DNA of 64,000 bases, from contig JAGVSM010002427.1 of assembly GCA_022494885.1 (NCBI GenBank), positions 62,001 through 126,000 of the forward strand, in the 5' to 3' direction. A program made the translations under genes and the position numbers. The stretch comes from Micrasema longulum. Taxonomy: Eukaryota > Arthropoda > Insecta > Trichoptera > Brachycentridae. The notes beneath the pieces were generated by a model. That model worked only from the letters and a program-made list of their open reading frames with translations, ran no database searches and was not told the DNA's origin. Positions 26,745-39,007 of this stretch are shown piece after piece (the first letter of the stretch is position 1; every line of letters starts with the position of its first letter).

Positions 26745-26995
26745 ATTTTGAGTTTGTCCAATTTTTTGTAGACAAGGACTGGATAACTTCACAAACATCA
26801 ACAGATGAAAGAATTGAAGGAATATAGATGTTCAAATATAGGCAGAATGGTGAATGTTACACAGTGTGTAAAGTGGCCACTTAAACCAGCCATTGACAGG
26901 TCATAAGCCCTGTAGATGCCTGGACTTCTATATTACCTTCTCTTAAATGTTCTTCATCTCTGTTGTAATATGTTAATTTTAAATAATGTTTTTAC
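26745..26995. mobile_element. Family A foldback, partial copy
   Basis: It shares TAAAGTGGCCACTTAAACCA, CTTCATCTCTGTTGTAATAT and TTGTAGACAAGGACTGGAT with the 23.3-kb copy. It is inserted in, or adjacent to, a LINE 3' fragment. Confidence 0.75.
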
Positions 26996-27212
26996 ATTCA
27001 AATTTACAGCACTGGGAAGAAAAAGAAAAGACATTGCATGTAAAATCGTATCATAAATGTAATTTTTAGTAGTTGAAATAGCGTGATCAGTCATTATTGC
27101 AAAAAAGTATATAAATTAATATATTCTAACCAACCAACATTGCATGACTGTTTTATTGATTGAATCGGCGCGCAATAACATGATTAAATATGTAATTAAT
27201 AAATCACTCTGT

Positions 27213-27500
27213 ACTTAGACCACTTAGTTCATTTTAGAGCATTACTAGTTTCAAAAAGCACAGATCATTAAAAAAAATATTTTCGGAAAAAACGTTAGTT
27301 AATAATTTTATATTTAAAAATCCCTCACCATTACTAACAACATAGGCGTCCAGCTTTATTGAGTCCTCTCGCCCCTGCCGGAACATAGATGTTTAATTTA
27401 TGTATATTTATATTCAGTTTATAACATCACCTGTAGATTGAAAGATCTGCGCTTTCTGAAACTAGTAGTGCTTTCAAATAAACTCAAGTGGTCTGAGAAA
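27213..27500. mobile_element. Foldback MITE next to the Penelope-like fragment
   Basis: GACCACTTAGTT and TTACTAGTTTCAAAAAGCAC on the left pair with GCTTTCTGAAACTAGTAGTG and AACTCAAGTGGTCTGAG on the right: arms of about 60 bp with several mismatches. Confidence 0.65.
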
Positions 27501-27601
27501 AGAGTTTTATTCATTATTAATTGCTTGAATGTGAGTGAATTGTATTTTACACTTATTTGTTTATAAACTTGTATAAACCACTTAATTTTTTTTAATTACA
27601 C

Positions 27602-27639
27602 TTCGACCGGTGTCGAGGTTACTACCTCATCGTCAGGAA
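27602..27639 (-). ncRNA. Hammerhead-ribozyme-like motif of the Penelope-like element (one core mutation)
   Basis: On the minus strand: short stem I UUC/GAA, core CUGACGA (position 7 is variable in this ribozyme), stem II GAGGU-AGUA-ACCUC, then GACAC where GAAAC is expected, a minimal stem III (AC/GU) and the GUC cleavage triplet. The A-to-C change affects an otherwise invariant core base, so it is probably inactive. It sits just 3' of the GIY-YIG ORF. Confidence 0.6.
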
Positions 27640-27741
27640 TTTAACTCACTTATAATTACACGCGTTGCTATTTATATAATAAAATATTGGATGAAAGAGA
27701 CAGAAAATTGAAAGAAAGAGAGAGAAAGAAGATAAAATAAA

Positions 27742-28250
27742 TCATAACGGGATTAGTTTTAAAAGAGGACTCGAAGTTAAATTTAATTGATTATTTATTA
27801 TTTGAAGTTTTTGATTAATGGCTTTACTAATTTCTAATCGTTCTAAATTATCTAAACGAAAACCATTTTTATTGACATGCAAAATTTCTACACACGTTTC
27901 TTGATTAAATTCATGGTTTACGGATATAAGATGATTTGCGAATTCTGAAAAATTATTATTACTCAGACATCTTATATGTTCTTTGATTCTAACTTTAAAT
28001 TTACGTGAAGTTTTTCCAATATAGAAATTTGGGCAATTTAAACAATTTAATTTATAAATTCCCGAATGATTTAATTTATCATCCTTATCTTTACAATTTG
28101 TTAATATTTTACCTATGTTATTATTAGTATAAAAAGCTGGCCTAATATTGTTAGGTAAAATTTGTGCTATATTATTAGAAAATGAATTAATGTACAAAAT
28201 TCTACGCCAGTTCTCATTTTTATTGGAAATATTTTAGGAACTGTATAAGT
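27742..28250 (-). mobile_element. Penelope-like retroelement fragment: GIY-YIG endonuclease domain
   Basis: The 151-codon minus-strand ORF contains AFYTNNNIGKIL, a cysteine-rich pair in LNCLNCPNFYIGKT, and the GIY..YIG signature (SGIYKL, then FYIGKTSRKFKVRIKEH), followed by a His-Glu region (NHEFN) typical of the GIY-YIG module of Penelope-like elements. The frame stays open upstream to about 28240 (NKNENWRRILY) and then meets stops. The reverse transcriptase part is absent, so this is a 5'-truncated copy. A hammerhead-like motif follows 100 bp downstream on the same strand, as expected for this class. Confidence 0.85.
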
Positions 28251-29894
28251 ATTTTTTCCTATAGTTTAATTTATGTATTTTTTTACCTTGTAAAATGTTG
28301 TAATATGTTAATTTTAAATAATGTTTATTAGTAAAATTATCAAAACAAAAAACAAAAAAAGGGGCGTAACTGAAAATAGTAATGCCTAGATCTAGAAAAT
28401 TCAGAGCTTAAAATTTGATAAGATGGAAATTTGGTGACAATCTGGTTGCAACTGCAGAGTAACAGATCAGACGTAGATATACTTGACGCATAACGTATTT
28501 TCTGCTTTATACAAAAGTATTTTAGGGATACCAAGATTTTAGGTATGTTTTTCTTGTTGCTCTACTGTAAAGGCATTGTGTTAACATTACATTCTGTGGT
28601 AAAAAATAATGTAGAGGTCACGAGGAAGAGAGATTTATTGTGGGGCGGATCCAATAGAATCTTAAACAGACGCGAGATAAATCAATGACACCATTTACAA
28701 TATGTTTGCCTAACAATATTAAATAGGCACGACAGGCATGTAACTGGGTGAGTATAACTGATTTTTGTTTTTAAATGGAAGTTGCTTAATTTTTGCCTCG
28801 CTTATTATGTTCAGTGCATATATATTAACTGCAAAAGGTATATTCCTTCTAATTATTCAAACTACAGTGTGAGGATCTGGTGGGATAATCGGATGGGGCC
28901 TTCTTGAGGAATTTATCCACATTTGCTTCAGAAGAGGAAACCGCAGGAAATTCGGGAGAAGCCGGACCAACGACAGACCTTCCGTCCCACTTTGAGAGTG
29001 TTCGGCATTTTGTGTCCTATTTTTATTTGTTAGAGTATAACTAACTAACAACGAGAGTATTTGTGTGACATGGTGTTAAAGATGGGAAAACTTCGCGTGT
29101 TTTATTATAAAACAACCGTAGATGTAAGATTAATTAATAAACAATATCACAGGGAAAAGATTTTTTGAATAAAAAAATGTTTGCAGAAGACTTTTTTCAC
29201 AGGAAACCAAAAAAACCTGAACAACATACCTATCTTTGTACTATGTACCTATTGGTAATACAAAAACAGGTTTATGATAGGTGCAGTTATTTCTGACTCA
29301 CTGAGATAAACCTGTTAACAAAAGTATTCTACAATTTGAAGATTCAAATAAGGCGCTCGTAACAAAAAAATGTTATCATCTTGATTCTCCGATATCAGTG
29401 CTTCATTGATCGGGTAACAAGTTCTGTGCAGTGCATATTTTAGATTTTCGTAGTAGCTGTAGTATATTTATGAAAGAAATTAAGGATATTCTACATTTCA
29501 ATTTACTAATGTGTCTAGGCAGATAGCCGCTACTTGAAAATAGTCGTTTCATGATAAATGCGTTTACAGTTTTTTTATTTTTTGCAGTTTTTTCGTAATG
29601 TAAACAAGTTTTCTAATACAAAGGAGGTTCCAAAGGTAAAAATGAGTACGTAAATATGATTTAATCATGTTACTGACATAAATGTTTAGTAAGTTTCATA
29701 TTAATAAAGAAAATGTGTTTGGCCGCTACATAATTAGTATATTAGGGATAGAGATAATTAATAAATGTATTATGTAGATTTTCGGATATATTTAATTTAG
29801 GTTTATTAAGTTTAATTATTAATTAATCACATTGTTATTAAATTTAAGTTACTCAGTAAATTTACCATCTGCACAAATAAATTAATTTAAACTT
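28251..29894. other. No gene recognised; weak coding-like stretch 29010-28857 (minus)
   Basis: A minus-strand frame without ATG (VVGPASPEFPAVSSSEANVD then KFLKKAPSDYPTRSSHCS and a stop) has ordinary amino-acid composition and might be a terminal exon. There is no other support. Confidence 0.3.
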
Positions 29895-30400
29895 GTTGCA
29901 ACAGAGAAACATTTTTAAAGAGGGAATATGGGAGTCTTGGCATTTACAGGGCTTATGACTTGTCATTGGCTGGTTTAAGGGTCACATTCACAATTTTATG
30001 TTTGAATATCCGCATCTCCTCAACTCTTCCATCTGTAGACTTTTGTGAAGTAAAAGAGCTGAAACCTTTATCATGTGGGTGAGATTCATCCAGCTGAACC
30101 AATTCACCTACTAGGCAACGCCTGAAAACGATTTTCCAATTGTTTATACTTCTTCTTTTACCAGCTAGTTAATTCATCAATGTTTTGAGTATGTCCAAAT
30201 GTTTGCAGACTGGCTGGATTTTCTCCCTAAGAGTTGTTCATATTTGAATTTGTTGCAACAGATTCCTTTCTCAAAAATGTTTTCCCTGTTTGTTGCAACA
30301 AATTTCAATACGAACAACTCCTTATGGAGAAAATCTAGCCAGTCTACAAGCATTTGGACATACTAAAAACATTGTTGAAATAAATCAATATTTGCATGAG
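29895..30400. mobile_element. Family A foldback, diverged copy with internal inverted repeat
   Basis: TTGCAACAGAGAAACATTTTT, GGCATTTACAGGGCTTATGA and CATTGGCTGGTTTAAG start the copy. 30200-30370 holds an inverted pair (AGACTGGCTGGATTTTCTCC / GGAGAAAATCTAGCCAGTCT). Confidence 0.7.
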
Positions 30401-32159
30401 CTAGGTACACGGTAAATGTATCAACTTTTTGCCTAGTGAACAGTAAAGGAAAGAGATAAAGCAAACTATGTGATGGAATATGATAGAGGCCACTGATAGG
30501 AATGCATTGAGCCCCGTTACGCTAAACGGCCGCAACTTAAATTGCAGCTATTTGCCTTTGCATATTAGAATAGAGGGACACCGAGGAATATTAAAATCGT
30601 TAATTAAAAAAATCACCATTTGATCATGAAGTCAACTAAAATCATGGCATGGAATCGTCCCCTACAACCCTCTCTCTTACCATATTTGCATGCCACGTTA
30701 GTTGTAACCCGAGCGTTGTGGCGATCGTACACGCCGTCAGTTTTTATTTTTTATTCAGAGCGTTACGTAACATATTGTCTTTCGTTTAGTTTTTGTTGTT
30801 TCACTATTTTTCCTAATGGAAAAAGAGGTTAAAGGTGCATATTTTTTAAAATGTATTTTTAAGTTTTTTTATAGTTTTTGTCCAACAGACCAAAACAAAA
30901 ATCTACAGAAATAGAGCTTAAAAGTTTTTTTTTTAAAAAATAGGAATAAATAATGACCACAGCTGAATATATAAAATTAATGTTTTTTCTTGATAATACT
31001 CCATAGTTAAGATTTTGATAAAATTATAAATAAAGTTATCAATAAAACTTCCTGGTTTAGTTAGTTAGTTAGTTAGTACCACAACTGAAGACAAAATTGG
31101 TAAAAAAACCTTTTTTTTTTATTTTCATTTTATAAATAAAGGCTTTCTCAGAACATCTGTACATTTAACTAAATTTCGTTAAAAATGATATGTTGGAGAA
31201 AAACGAACTAAAGCGACTAGATGTCCTGTCTTCGTAACACACGGGAGTGGACCGGCATTAGAAGCGTCCGGGAATCGTTCCGGACAGCGGTAGAGGCCTA
31301 CTCTATGGCGATCACCACCGTCGGGGGACCCTGATAAGGTACTAGAAGAAGATGTGATCAATATGTATGTATGTACAAATATATTTAGGGCAGCGAATTA
31401 AGATGGCAAGAATAGGAGTATTTTCTGAAAGTTTCCGCTCTTGTTCGGCTAAAGTGTTTGTAAAGTGCTTTCTCTCAAACTGGGGAGTTAACAAATTAGT
31501 TAGAAATAACTACACACGCGGATCGCGTCACGAAGGTTTTCGTCTTACTATGGCAAGTAGTATACTACCTTCTAAGATAACCGAACGAAAAAATTGGGAG
31601 TTCAGAAAATACTCGTCATCTGAATCAGAGAAAAGGATTAGTGAGAAAAAATAATATCCCGTAGTTGTGGCGATGGGATAACGTATGTATATGCGTATAT
31701 ATATATGCGTATATATATATGCGTATATATATATGCGTAGACAACGAAATAAATCTTAAAAAACGAACTTCTGACTCATGTTAAATGGATAATGGATACA
31801 ACATACGAAATACGAATATAGGATGCAGAAACGTTCTTGGCTCGAAGAAACTCTGTGTACTCGTGACAAACTTTACTAAAAATACCTAGTTCTAGATACT
31901 AGAATAATATAGTATTGAACAAAGCAGAATTTCGAAGAAAAAAACTGTTAAAACTTCGAATGTACGAAATACGATAAGAAGATAAAGAAACCGAAAAGTC
32001 TCTAGATTTACTTGGTGGGTATTAAAAATTATACTGTGTTTTTAAATATAATGAATAAACGCTGTTACGCATAACTGAGAAACGCTTAGAAGATGGATAT
32101 TTTGTAAAAGCTCCGATTGTATAATTTTAATATTGCGAGTGCATGTGAAGAAGCAGGCA
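30401..32159. other. No gene recognised
   Basis: ORFs at 30620, 31179 and 31367 lack domains. CCGTCAGTTTTTATT at about 30737 fits an Inr (TCAGT), with an ATG at 30817, but no further exon is seen. A (TTAG)n run is at about 31060. Confidence 0.35.
31681..31740. repeat. Tandem repeat, 14-bp unit (GCGTATATATATAT)
   Basis: About four units, starting near 31690. Confidence 0.9.
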
Positions 32160-32330
32160 GGAAAAAATATGAAATGACCAAATCCAACAAATACCTGAAG
32201 CCTTAGTCTTGACACATTATTACCTTCATAATATAACAGATGATCGAGAAACGCTGCATTTGGTTTTCCAATGCAGTGCCCTTTGCACCGACAGGTGCGA
32301 ATAGGGAGTGATCAGTATTTCCTATTTTCT
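32160..32330. repeat. Dispersed repeat shared with 60690-60880
   Basis: CTGAAGCCTTAGTCTTGACA, TACCTTCAT, GAAACGCTGCA and GAATAGGGAGTGATCAG correspond in order to TGAAGCTTAAGACTGATCAT, TACCTTCAT, GATACGCTGCA and GAAAGGGAATGATGATC at 60.8 kb. Confidence 0.5.
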
Positions 32331-32339
32331 ATAACATAA

Positions 32340-33430
32340 CATATTGTTATGTTAAAGAAAATAGGCCGGCCCTTTTAGTCTCCATATCTCCCTATCCTTA
32401 GCCAACCGCATCCAACCACGTTCTGCAATTCGTCTCATGTCATCAGACCACCTTGTCTGAGGCCTGCCGACGATTCTTCTACCCGTTCTGGGTCGCCATT
32501 CCAGGATTTTTTTGGTCCATCTAGAGCCTGTGGTTCTGGCTATTGACCAGCCCAGCTCCATTTCTGGTTGGCAGCCCTGTGGACCACATCGGTGACCTTT
32601 GTTCTCACTCTAATCCATGTACTAGTTTTTCTGTCTCTCAATGAAATATCCAGCATTCTCCTTTATATGGCTCAATGTGTCACTGATAATTCGTATAATT
32701 TTTTTTTCGTGAACACAAAAGTTTCACAGCCATATGTCAGTACAGTGAGAACACAAGCATCAAACAGTTTCTTCCTTAAGTAATGTGAATACTTCAGAGA
32801 TTTCAGGATATATGAAAGCTTACTAAAGGCAGCCTATGCTAGACTACGCCTTCTTTTTATCTCTACCCCTTGATTATCGTTCCCGAGCTTTTTTTCGTGT
32901 CCTAGGTGTATAACTATCAACCTTTTCAATGATTTGTCAATTTACAAGGATGTTTCATGTTTGGTTTGCATCACTCGTTACTTTAGTTTTTGAAACATTC
33001 CTTTTTTTAAGCCTATTTTCAGGGATGCTGTATTAACTTCGTTTATCGTGTTTTTTTTAGGTTCTTTCTTATCTTTAGCAAATAGGACTATATCATCTGC
33101 GAATCTGAGATTGCTTATGAGTTCGCCGTTGATGTTAATACCCTTGTCGTTCCAGTCAAGAGTTTTGAAGACATCTTCCAGAGCTAGTGTAAATAATTTA
33201 GGGGATATTGTGTCACCCTGTCTTACTCCTATTCTTACGCGGAACTTTCAGGAAATTCCAAGGAGCTGTACAATAGAGGTGGCATTATTGTATATGTTTT
33301 TTAGGAGTTGTGAGTATCTGAGATCCACTCTACAATTATTTAAACCTTTCATCACTGCCTATATCTCTACAGAATTAAATGCTTTGTCAAAATCAATAAA
33401 TGCTGGTTGTAATGACATATTATAAGTATT
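32340..33430 (-). mobile_element. LINE relic, RT to C-terminus (second RGRP family)
   Basis: The minus strand: FDKAFNSVE, IGVRQGDTISPKLFTLALED and NLRFADDIVLFAKD (RT palm with FADD), later TTGSRWTKKILEWRPRTGRR and GRPQTRWSDDMRRIAERGWM at 32561-32352. Several frame breaks occur, notably around 32830-33000. No full ORF remains. Confidence 0.8.
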
Positions 33431-34174
33431 TATTATATTTTTGGATGATATTTAAATTACATTTCCAAGAACTACTACAACTCAAATCGGGATTTAAATA
33501 ATATTTTTTTAAATTAAAAAACATATATTCAGGACAACAAAGAAACAACGTAGGTTTTACATATTTATAACTAAATATTCACAACAATATATATTAACCA
33601 AACAACTTTTCTAACACAAACAAAATAAATATATAAAAACACTTTCAAGAATGAAAGAAGTGGTAAATCTAAGACTAAGGGATAGAAGGTCGTTGATATC
33701 AATTGATATGGTTAATTCTATTGAGTTATTATTTTATACCTAACATTATAAGTATTTATAAATTCGCAAATAATATAGAAGTAAACATAAAAATGTTTTT
33801 CTTATAAATAGTACAAATATCCGCATTGAACCAAATCAGTTTTTGCATCTACCGTAGACAACGTGATCGTGATTCAGTCTCTGAATACAAATACAAACGA
33901 ACACCAAACACCAATATATGTACAACTCTGCGCCAAATGCCAAGACAACTACGTAAACAGAATTTGTAATCCGCGCTTTCAAATGCGAGACAAGCCGACC
34001 AGCGCCAGCGGATACTGATTACTGATCAGGTGTGATATGTCCAGCACTAGCGCTTCATTGGGGAATCCAAGCATTTTTTTTTTATTAAGGAAATCCATCC
34101 TAAGAAGGATGATTGGTAGATTCATTAATTTAAAACGAAGAAATGGAAAAAACAATACGTTTAGTTACAATATT

Positions 34175-35370
34175 TTGAGTTTGTTCAAATGTTTGTTGAC
34201 AGAAGGCTTCAGCTCTTTAACTTCACAAAAATCAACAGATGGAAGAATTGAAGAAATGTGGATATTCAACTACTACTACTACCATCACGCCATTTCCCCG
34301 TAGGGGTAGGCAGAGAGAATGGACCGCCACACACGTCTATCCTGGCATATTCCTAGCTTATTCCACATTCATACATGCCCTTCGGTTCTGTCTACTTTGA
34401 CATGACCAGACTTAAGATTTTGGTTTATCTGATCATGCCACGTCTTCCTTGGTCGTCCTCGTCTCACGTTATCGTTCATTTTCACCATATATACTTGTTT
34501 TACCATTCTTTCATCGTTCATTGGTTCTACGAGACCAAACCATCTCAGAGACCCTTTCTTAATCTTATCAATTATACCTGATTCAGATATACACTCTCAC
34601 CTGATTTCATCATTTGTAACCCTGTCATACATTGATTTCCCATACATTCGTCTAAGAGATCGCATTACAACCGTGTTCACTCGGCTTTCATCCTTCCTCT
34701 GCCAGTTCTATGTTTCACTTCCATACATAAGTGTTGGGACCAAACATGGGCAAATGGTGAATGTTACACAGTGTGTAAAGTGGCCACTTAAACCAACCAC
34801 AAGTCTGTAACAGGTCATAAGCTCTGTAAACGTCTAGACTTCCATAATCCCTTCTCTAAAATGTTCTCCATCTCTGTTGTAATTTGTTGGTCTTAATGAC
34901 TCCCAAGGGGGTGAAATCCAGTCTTTTGTCTACAAACATTTGGTTGTCTTAAAAATTTTAAGGACAACCAAAATGTTTGTACTCAAAATATTGTAATAAA
35001 ACCAACTGGTCCAAGAAGTTTATAAATTTTAAAATTGTTTTCAGGCGTTGCCTAGTATGTGAAATAATTCGATCAAATACATCTCTTCACAACAATAAAG
35101 GTTTCAGCTCTTTAACTTCACTAAGATTTGAAGAAATATGGATGTTCAAACATGGGCAAAATTGTGAATGTTACACAGTGTGTAAAGCGGCCACTTAAAC
35201 CAGTCAAAGACAGGTCATAATCCCTGTAAATGCCTAGACTTCCACATTTCCTTCTCAAAAATGTTTTCCCTCTGTTGCAAGAAATTTAGTTATAAATAAC
35301 TCCATAAGGAGGAAATCCAACCTGCCTACAAACATTTAGACATACTCAAAGCATTGTTGATACCTGTACA
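34175..35370. mobile_element. Two adjacent family A copies, the first split by a LINE
   Basis: Family A sequence runs 34175-34276, is interrupted by the LINE at 34277-34739, resumes at 34740 (CAAACATGGGCAAATGGTGA) to about 34985, and a second copy follows to about 35370. The block GTGTAAAGTGGCCACTTAAA occurs at about 34770, and a near match (one base different) at about 35180. Confidence 0.75.
34277..34739 (-). mobile_element. LINE 3' end (RGRPRK family) inserted in a family A element
   Basis: The minus strand encodes GRPRKTWHDQIN and ends CCTACGGGGAAATGGCGTGA then a TGG(TAG)n tail. The flanks TTCAA / CCAAACATGGG rejoin as continuous family A sequence, so the insertion is later than family A. 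Confidence 0.75.
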
Positions 35371-35741
35371 GCGTTTGTTATCACTTAATATTGAAAATGA
35401 TGTAAATTGCTATTCCATATTACCTTTTTAAACATTTTATGCGCCTCTGTAGTAAAATAAAACAGTTATACATTTAAACGATCCGGACGTCGACTGCTGA
35501 CGTCCACTGCTGATAATTCTTCGGCAATTCTCGAGATCACGACCAAATTTTAAAGACGCGATGCTTGATTTGGAAGGCCGAAAAGAAGTGTGATGATGAA
35601 ATAATGTCAGCTACCAGAAAGAAAGGAGGAAGCACACACGCTGTAACGTAAATGACTTATTCCTCAGCTTTTGACATCGTTTTTATGTGGAGTGTGTCAG
35701 GCTCGTGCGTTAATTTTAACTTGGGCTTGAACGAATAATCA

Positions 35742-36059
35742 ATGGACAGTTGTTTAGATGAGTATGAATTGGAGGATATTTGCGCGGAGGCAACTCGTGA
35801 ACACCAAACCTGTTCCGCCGTCCACCAGCCGACAGCGAAGCCGGCGCAGTCCGGCAGTGGGCAGAGGCTCGCTATCTGCCAGCAAATCCCGCAACAAGGT
35901 CAGAACAAAGAACGCCACAGTGACTTGGTAGCGAAGCCCGATCGTTCTTCGTGTCCTCGTCGACGACTGACGAAATACTTGCGCCTTTGTCGCGGAGTCG
36001 TGCAATTTGCGATTTTCAAACGGTGTTTCAAAGACAATATTATTTGCGTACAGATCTAG
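35742..36059 (+). CDS. Possible coding exon, unknown protein
   Basis: A 105-codon ORF starts MDSCLDEYELEDICAEATRE, acidic then polar (Q, S, P-rich), in a locally GC-rich stretch. A possible splice donor (AACAAG|GTCAGA) lies after codon 53. The antisense frame 36110-35754 is open too, which lowers confidence. No domain is recognised, and no downstream partner exon was found. It could be a first coding exon of a gene or chance. Confidence 0.25.
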   Translation: MDSCLDEYELEDICAEATREHQTCSAVHQPTAKPAQSGSGQRLAICQQIPQQGQNKERHSDLVAKPDRSSCPRRRLTKYLRLCRGVVQFAIFKRCFKDNIICVQI

Positions 36060-36369
36060 TTGCGACCCACTTAGCCAAGAATGGAGGCGAACAGTCTCAC
36101 CGCAATACAACAGTAAAGTTAGTCTACTACTACATATATTACGATGCGTAAATTTAATACTAGGAAGTACTTAGACACCACACATACGTACAGAAAATCC
36201 ATACTTAATTTTAACTTGGACTGACGCTTTCTGTCGGAGCTGACCCCAAAGTATGAGATTTGACTAAAAAGAATTATTACTTATACTAGGAAGAGTAAAC
36301 ACTTGTAAGAAGTAAGAATTAAGACAAAACTTTGTACAACTCATGTACCCCACTTCATGCGTATCAAAT

Positions 36370-36545
36370 CCACACGGGTCGATAAATTAGGGCAGATGGA
36401 TAATATATTCCTTTTTTGTTTTATTTATTTTATTAATGGCTACTCCCCGGCAAAAATCTTGCAAAAGGAAATCAAGAGGAGATTAGTCGTCCTTATGGTG
36501 TAGTAAAAAGTGCATTTGCCTGCCATTAAATAAATATTATAATAC
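36370..36545. repeat. Dispersed repeat shared with 2000-2250
   Basis: See the 2.0-kb entry; the shared block is about 36475-36545. Confidence 0.45.
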
Positions 36546-36554
36546 ATAGTACTG

Positions 36555-37240
36555 TTTTTTTTATTTATTTATTTTATTAAAGAAGGTAAAAACATGAACA
36601 GAAAATATAAAAGGAAAAATAATGAAACCCACTAAACCGCGAAACCGGCTTGACAGCAGGTTTCTTATTTTTCCTTTACAAAGAGAAACGTTAGAGAAAT
36701 TATATAAATTTAAAAAGTAATATAAACATTAATAAGAACTAAAAGCATACCTAATTTTCACACAAAATTTATTTATAAAAATTAAAATAGATTACATTAA
36801 ATGATAATCAATATAAAGCTCTGTTACACATTAACCATTGAATTATTTTTTTCTTAAAATCTTTGTCAACATTTTCTTTTAAAATCATCTTAGGAATCTT
36901 GTTAAAAATTTTAGTAATTGTGTAAAGAAATGTTCTTTGGCTATACTTGTTTACAAACCTCGGTACTGCCAAGCTTTCACGTTGTGCTAGCCTTGTATTA
37001 TGTGAATGTAAATGCCTCTTCTGGTAGTTACTATCAAATCGGTATCTAGTAACAAATTTGAGCCATAGAATAGCATTTACGGACAGGCACCCTTGCTTTT
37101 TAAAAAGTTCGGGTACCTCTTCTTTATCAAGTCTAGGTGATCTGTTAACTAATTTAAGAGCCGAGGTTTGTAAAGATTGAATTTTTTTAATGTTGGTTTT
37201 ACAAGGCCCCAACTGGTAATACCGTACCTAATAATTGATT
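36555..37240 (-). mobile_element. LINE relic (jockey-like) with 134-codon C-terminal ORF and 3' UTR
   Basis: ORF 37212-36808: MGPCKTNIKKIQSLQTSALK, FKKQGCLSVNAILWLKF and HNTRLAQRESLAVPRFVN are the C-terminal 'W G..…Q..AL.', 'L.V…', 'TR…L..P' blocks of LINEs. The 3' UTR runs to a T-rich (A-tail) stretch at 36555. Confidence 0.8.
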
Positions 37241-37250
37241 CTGCTAATGA

Positions 37251-37975
37251 TTGATAAATAAGTCTAGATTATGCAAGAAAAGCGATTTGCGAATAAATGT
37301 TGATAAATCGAAAGAAATGGTGTTTGAAAGGGATGAAAGTTTAACTAAATGTGAGATCTATGTGAACGGAGATATTCTGAATCAGGTAGACCAATTTATG
37401 TATCTAGGAAGTATGTTTACTAGGGATGGAAAGACTGAGAAAGATATTGTAAGAAGGCTGAGTGCCGGGAACAGGGTGAACGGTGCACTGAAATCTACTT
37501 TGGCAAACAAATGTTTGTCGCAGGAGGCAAAACTAGCAGTTCATAATGGAGTTCCAGACCCTAATTTATGGGAGCGAAGTATGGAATTGGAAAAATAATG
37601 ATGAAAGTAGGTTGAATGCTGTCGAAATGCGATCTCTCAGGCGAATTTGTGGTAAAAAGGTGTATGAAAGGTGCACTTATGCCGAGATCCACTATGTAAT
37701 GCTAAGACAAGCATTATCGAAAAAATCCAGAACGGGGTGCTGCGTTGGTTTGGACATGTAGAGCGAACGGACAGCGAAAGAAAGGCTAAAAGGATATACG
37801 ATGTGAATGTTGGTGGATGCAGAAAATGAGGAAGACCGAGAAAGATATGGCGTAAGATATGGCATGTCAAGAGTAGGAATAATCGGCGTGCGTACATGAG
37901 AAAATAAATTAATGTAGAGGAAGCGATGTCTGTATGCAAAGACAGAGTGATATTTATGCAAAGACAGGGACTATT
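37251..37975 (+). mobile_element. LINE relic (RGRPRK family), frameshifted
   Basis: LRINVDKSKEMVFERDES, then NQVDQFMYLGSMFTRDGKTE (KYLG-like block), then in other frames SEVWNWKNNDESRLNAVEMR and RWFGHVERTDSERKAKR. It is about 90% like the 12-kb copy by eye and has several frameshifts. Confidence 0.8.
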
Positions 37976-39007
37976 CTGATTATATGACTAATACATAATA
38001 AATTGTAAGTCAGAATGTATTGATATAATGCACATATAGATTGTAAAATACTATCCGCGCAATAGTCGCCGAAGGACAGAAATGAATTTAGGAGAATAAT
38101 AATGCGGGAGGTCCGAAGTACCTAATGCATTATTACTACGCATTCAATGCTGGGCTTGGGAAGAGCAGCAGACTGGACAGTGGACAGGACAGAAGGACCT
38201 ATTGTAAGGGAGCGGAAACGAATTGAACGATGACGCATCGCAGATCACAGCACCACTCGAAAAATATGTTGGTATTTTATGTACTATACGATTAGAGAAA
38301 TGAAAAAGTCTGATCTCTTTAGGGGTGGAACCACGGTGGAACAGTTGCACTAAATGTGTGTGTGAATTAGGGAACTGTGACTATGCAAGATTAAGTTCGG
38401 AAAGATGGCTGAGAATGATATCGCTAGCCCAAAACAACAGTGAGATAAATCCGAAATTTCTTATTTTGAGATACACATGCAGATATGTTAATAAATTAAA
38501 TGAATGAATGTTTTCAAATAATAAAAAATGGAAGTTAGATAGTTAACATATGTGAAAAAGAAGTATTCATAATCTACTTTAAATAATTTAATTCAGTCAG
38601 ACCCTTCGCACACCTCAAAGTCCGATTATTTCAAAACGTGTTCTTCACTGTTGCTTTGGGCTAGCGATTTGTCACTTTTTAAGCAAATTGAGTTTTATAT
38701 GTATATCACCGGATTCGTCTCGATGAGATCTACAATCTGGCAAACTATGGTATGTCTTCGGGTATTTGAATTTTTACCCGGCTTTCTATTAATAAGCCTT
38801 AGTGTAATATTAAACAGTATTAATTTACTTAATTACTAAATGATTATTTATTATTCAATGTTTTGTTTTTTTTTACGTTTGCCTAATAAAAGTACCTGTT
38901 TTTTTATAGTCCAGTAAGTAAAATATATTTTGTTGTAAAATATAACATAATATAAAAAACATTTAAGTTTGTAAGTGAAAACTCTCGATGGAAGTTCATT
39001 GTAATTT

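Noticed and set aside
33048..33425. 125-codon plus-strand ORF
   Set aside because: It is the antisense of a LINE reverse transcriptase: the minus strand reads VRQGDTISPKLF and FADDIVLFA.
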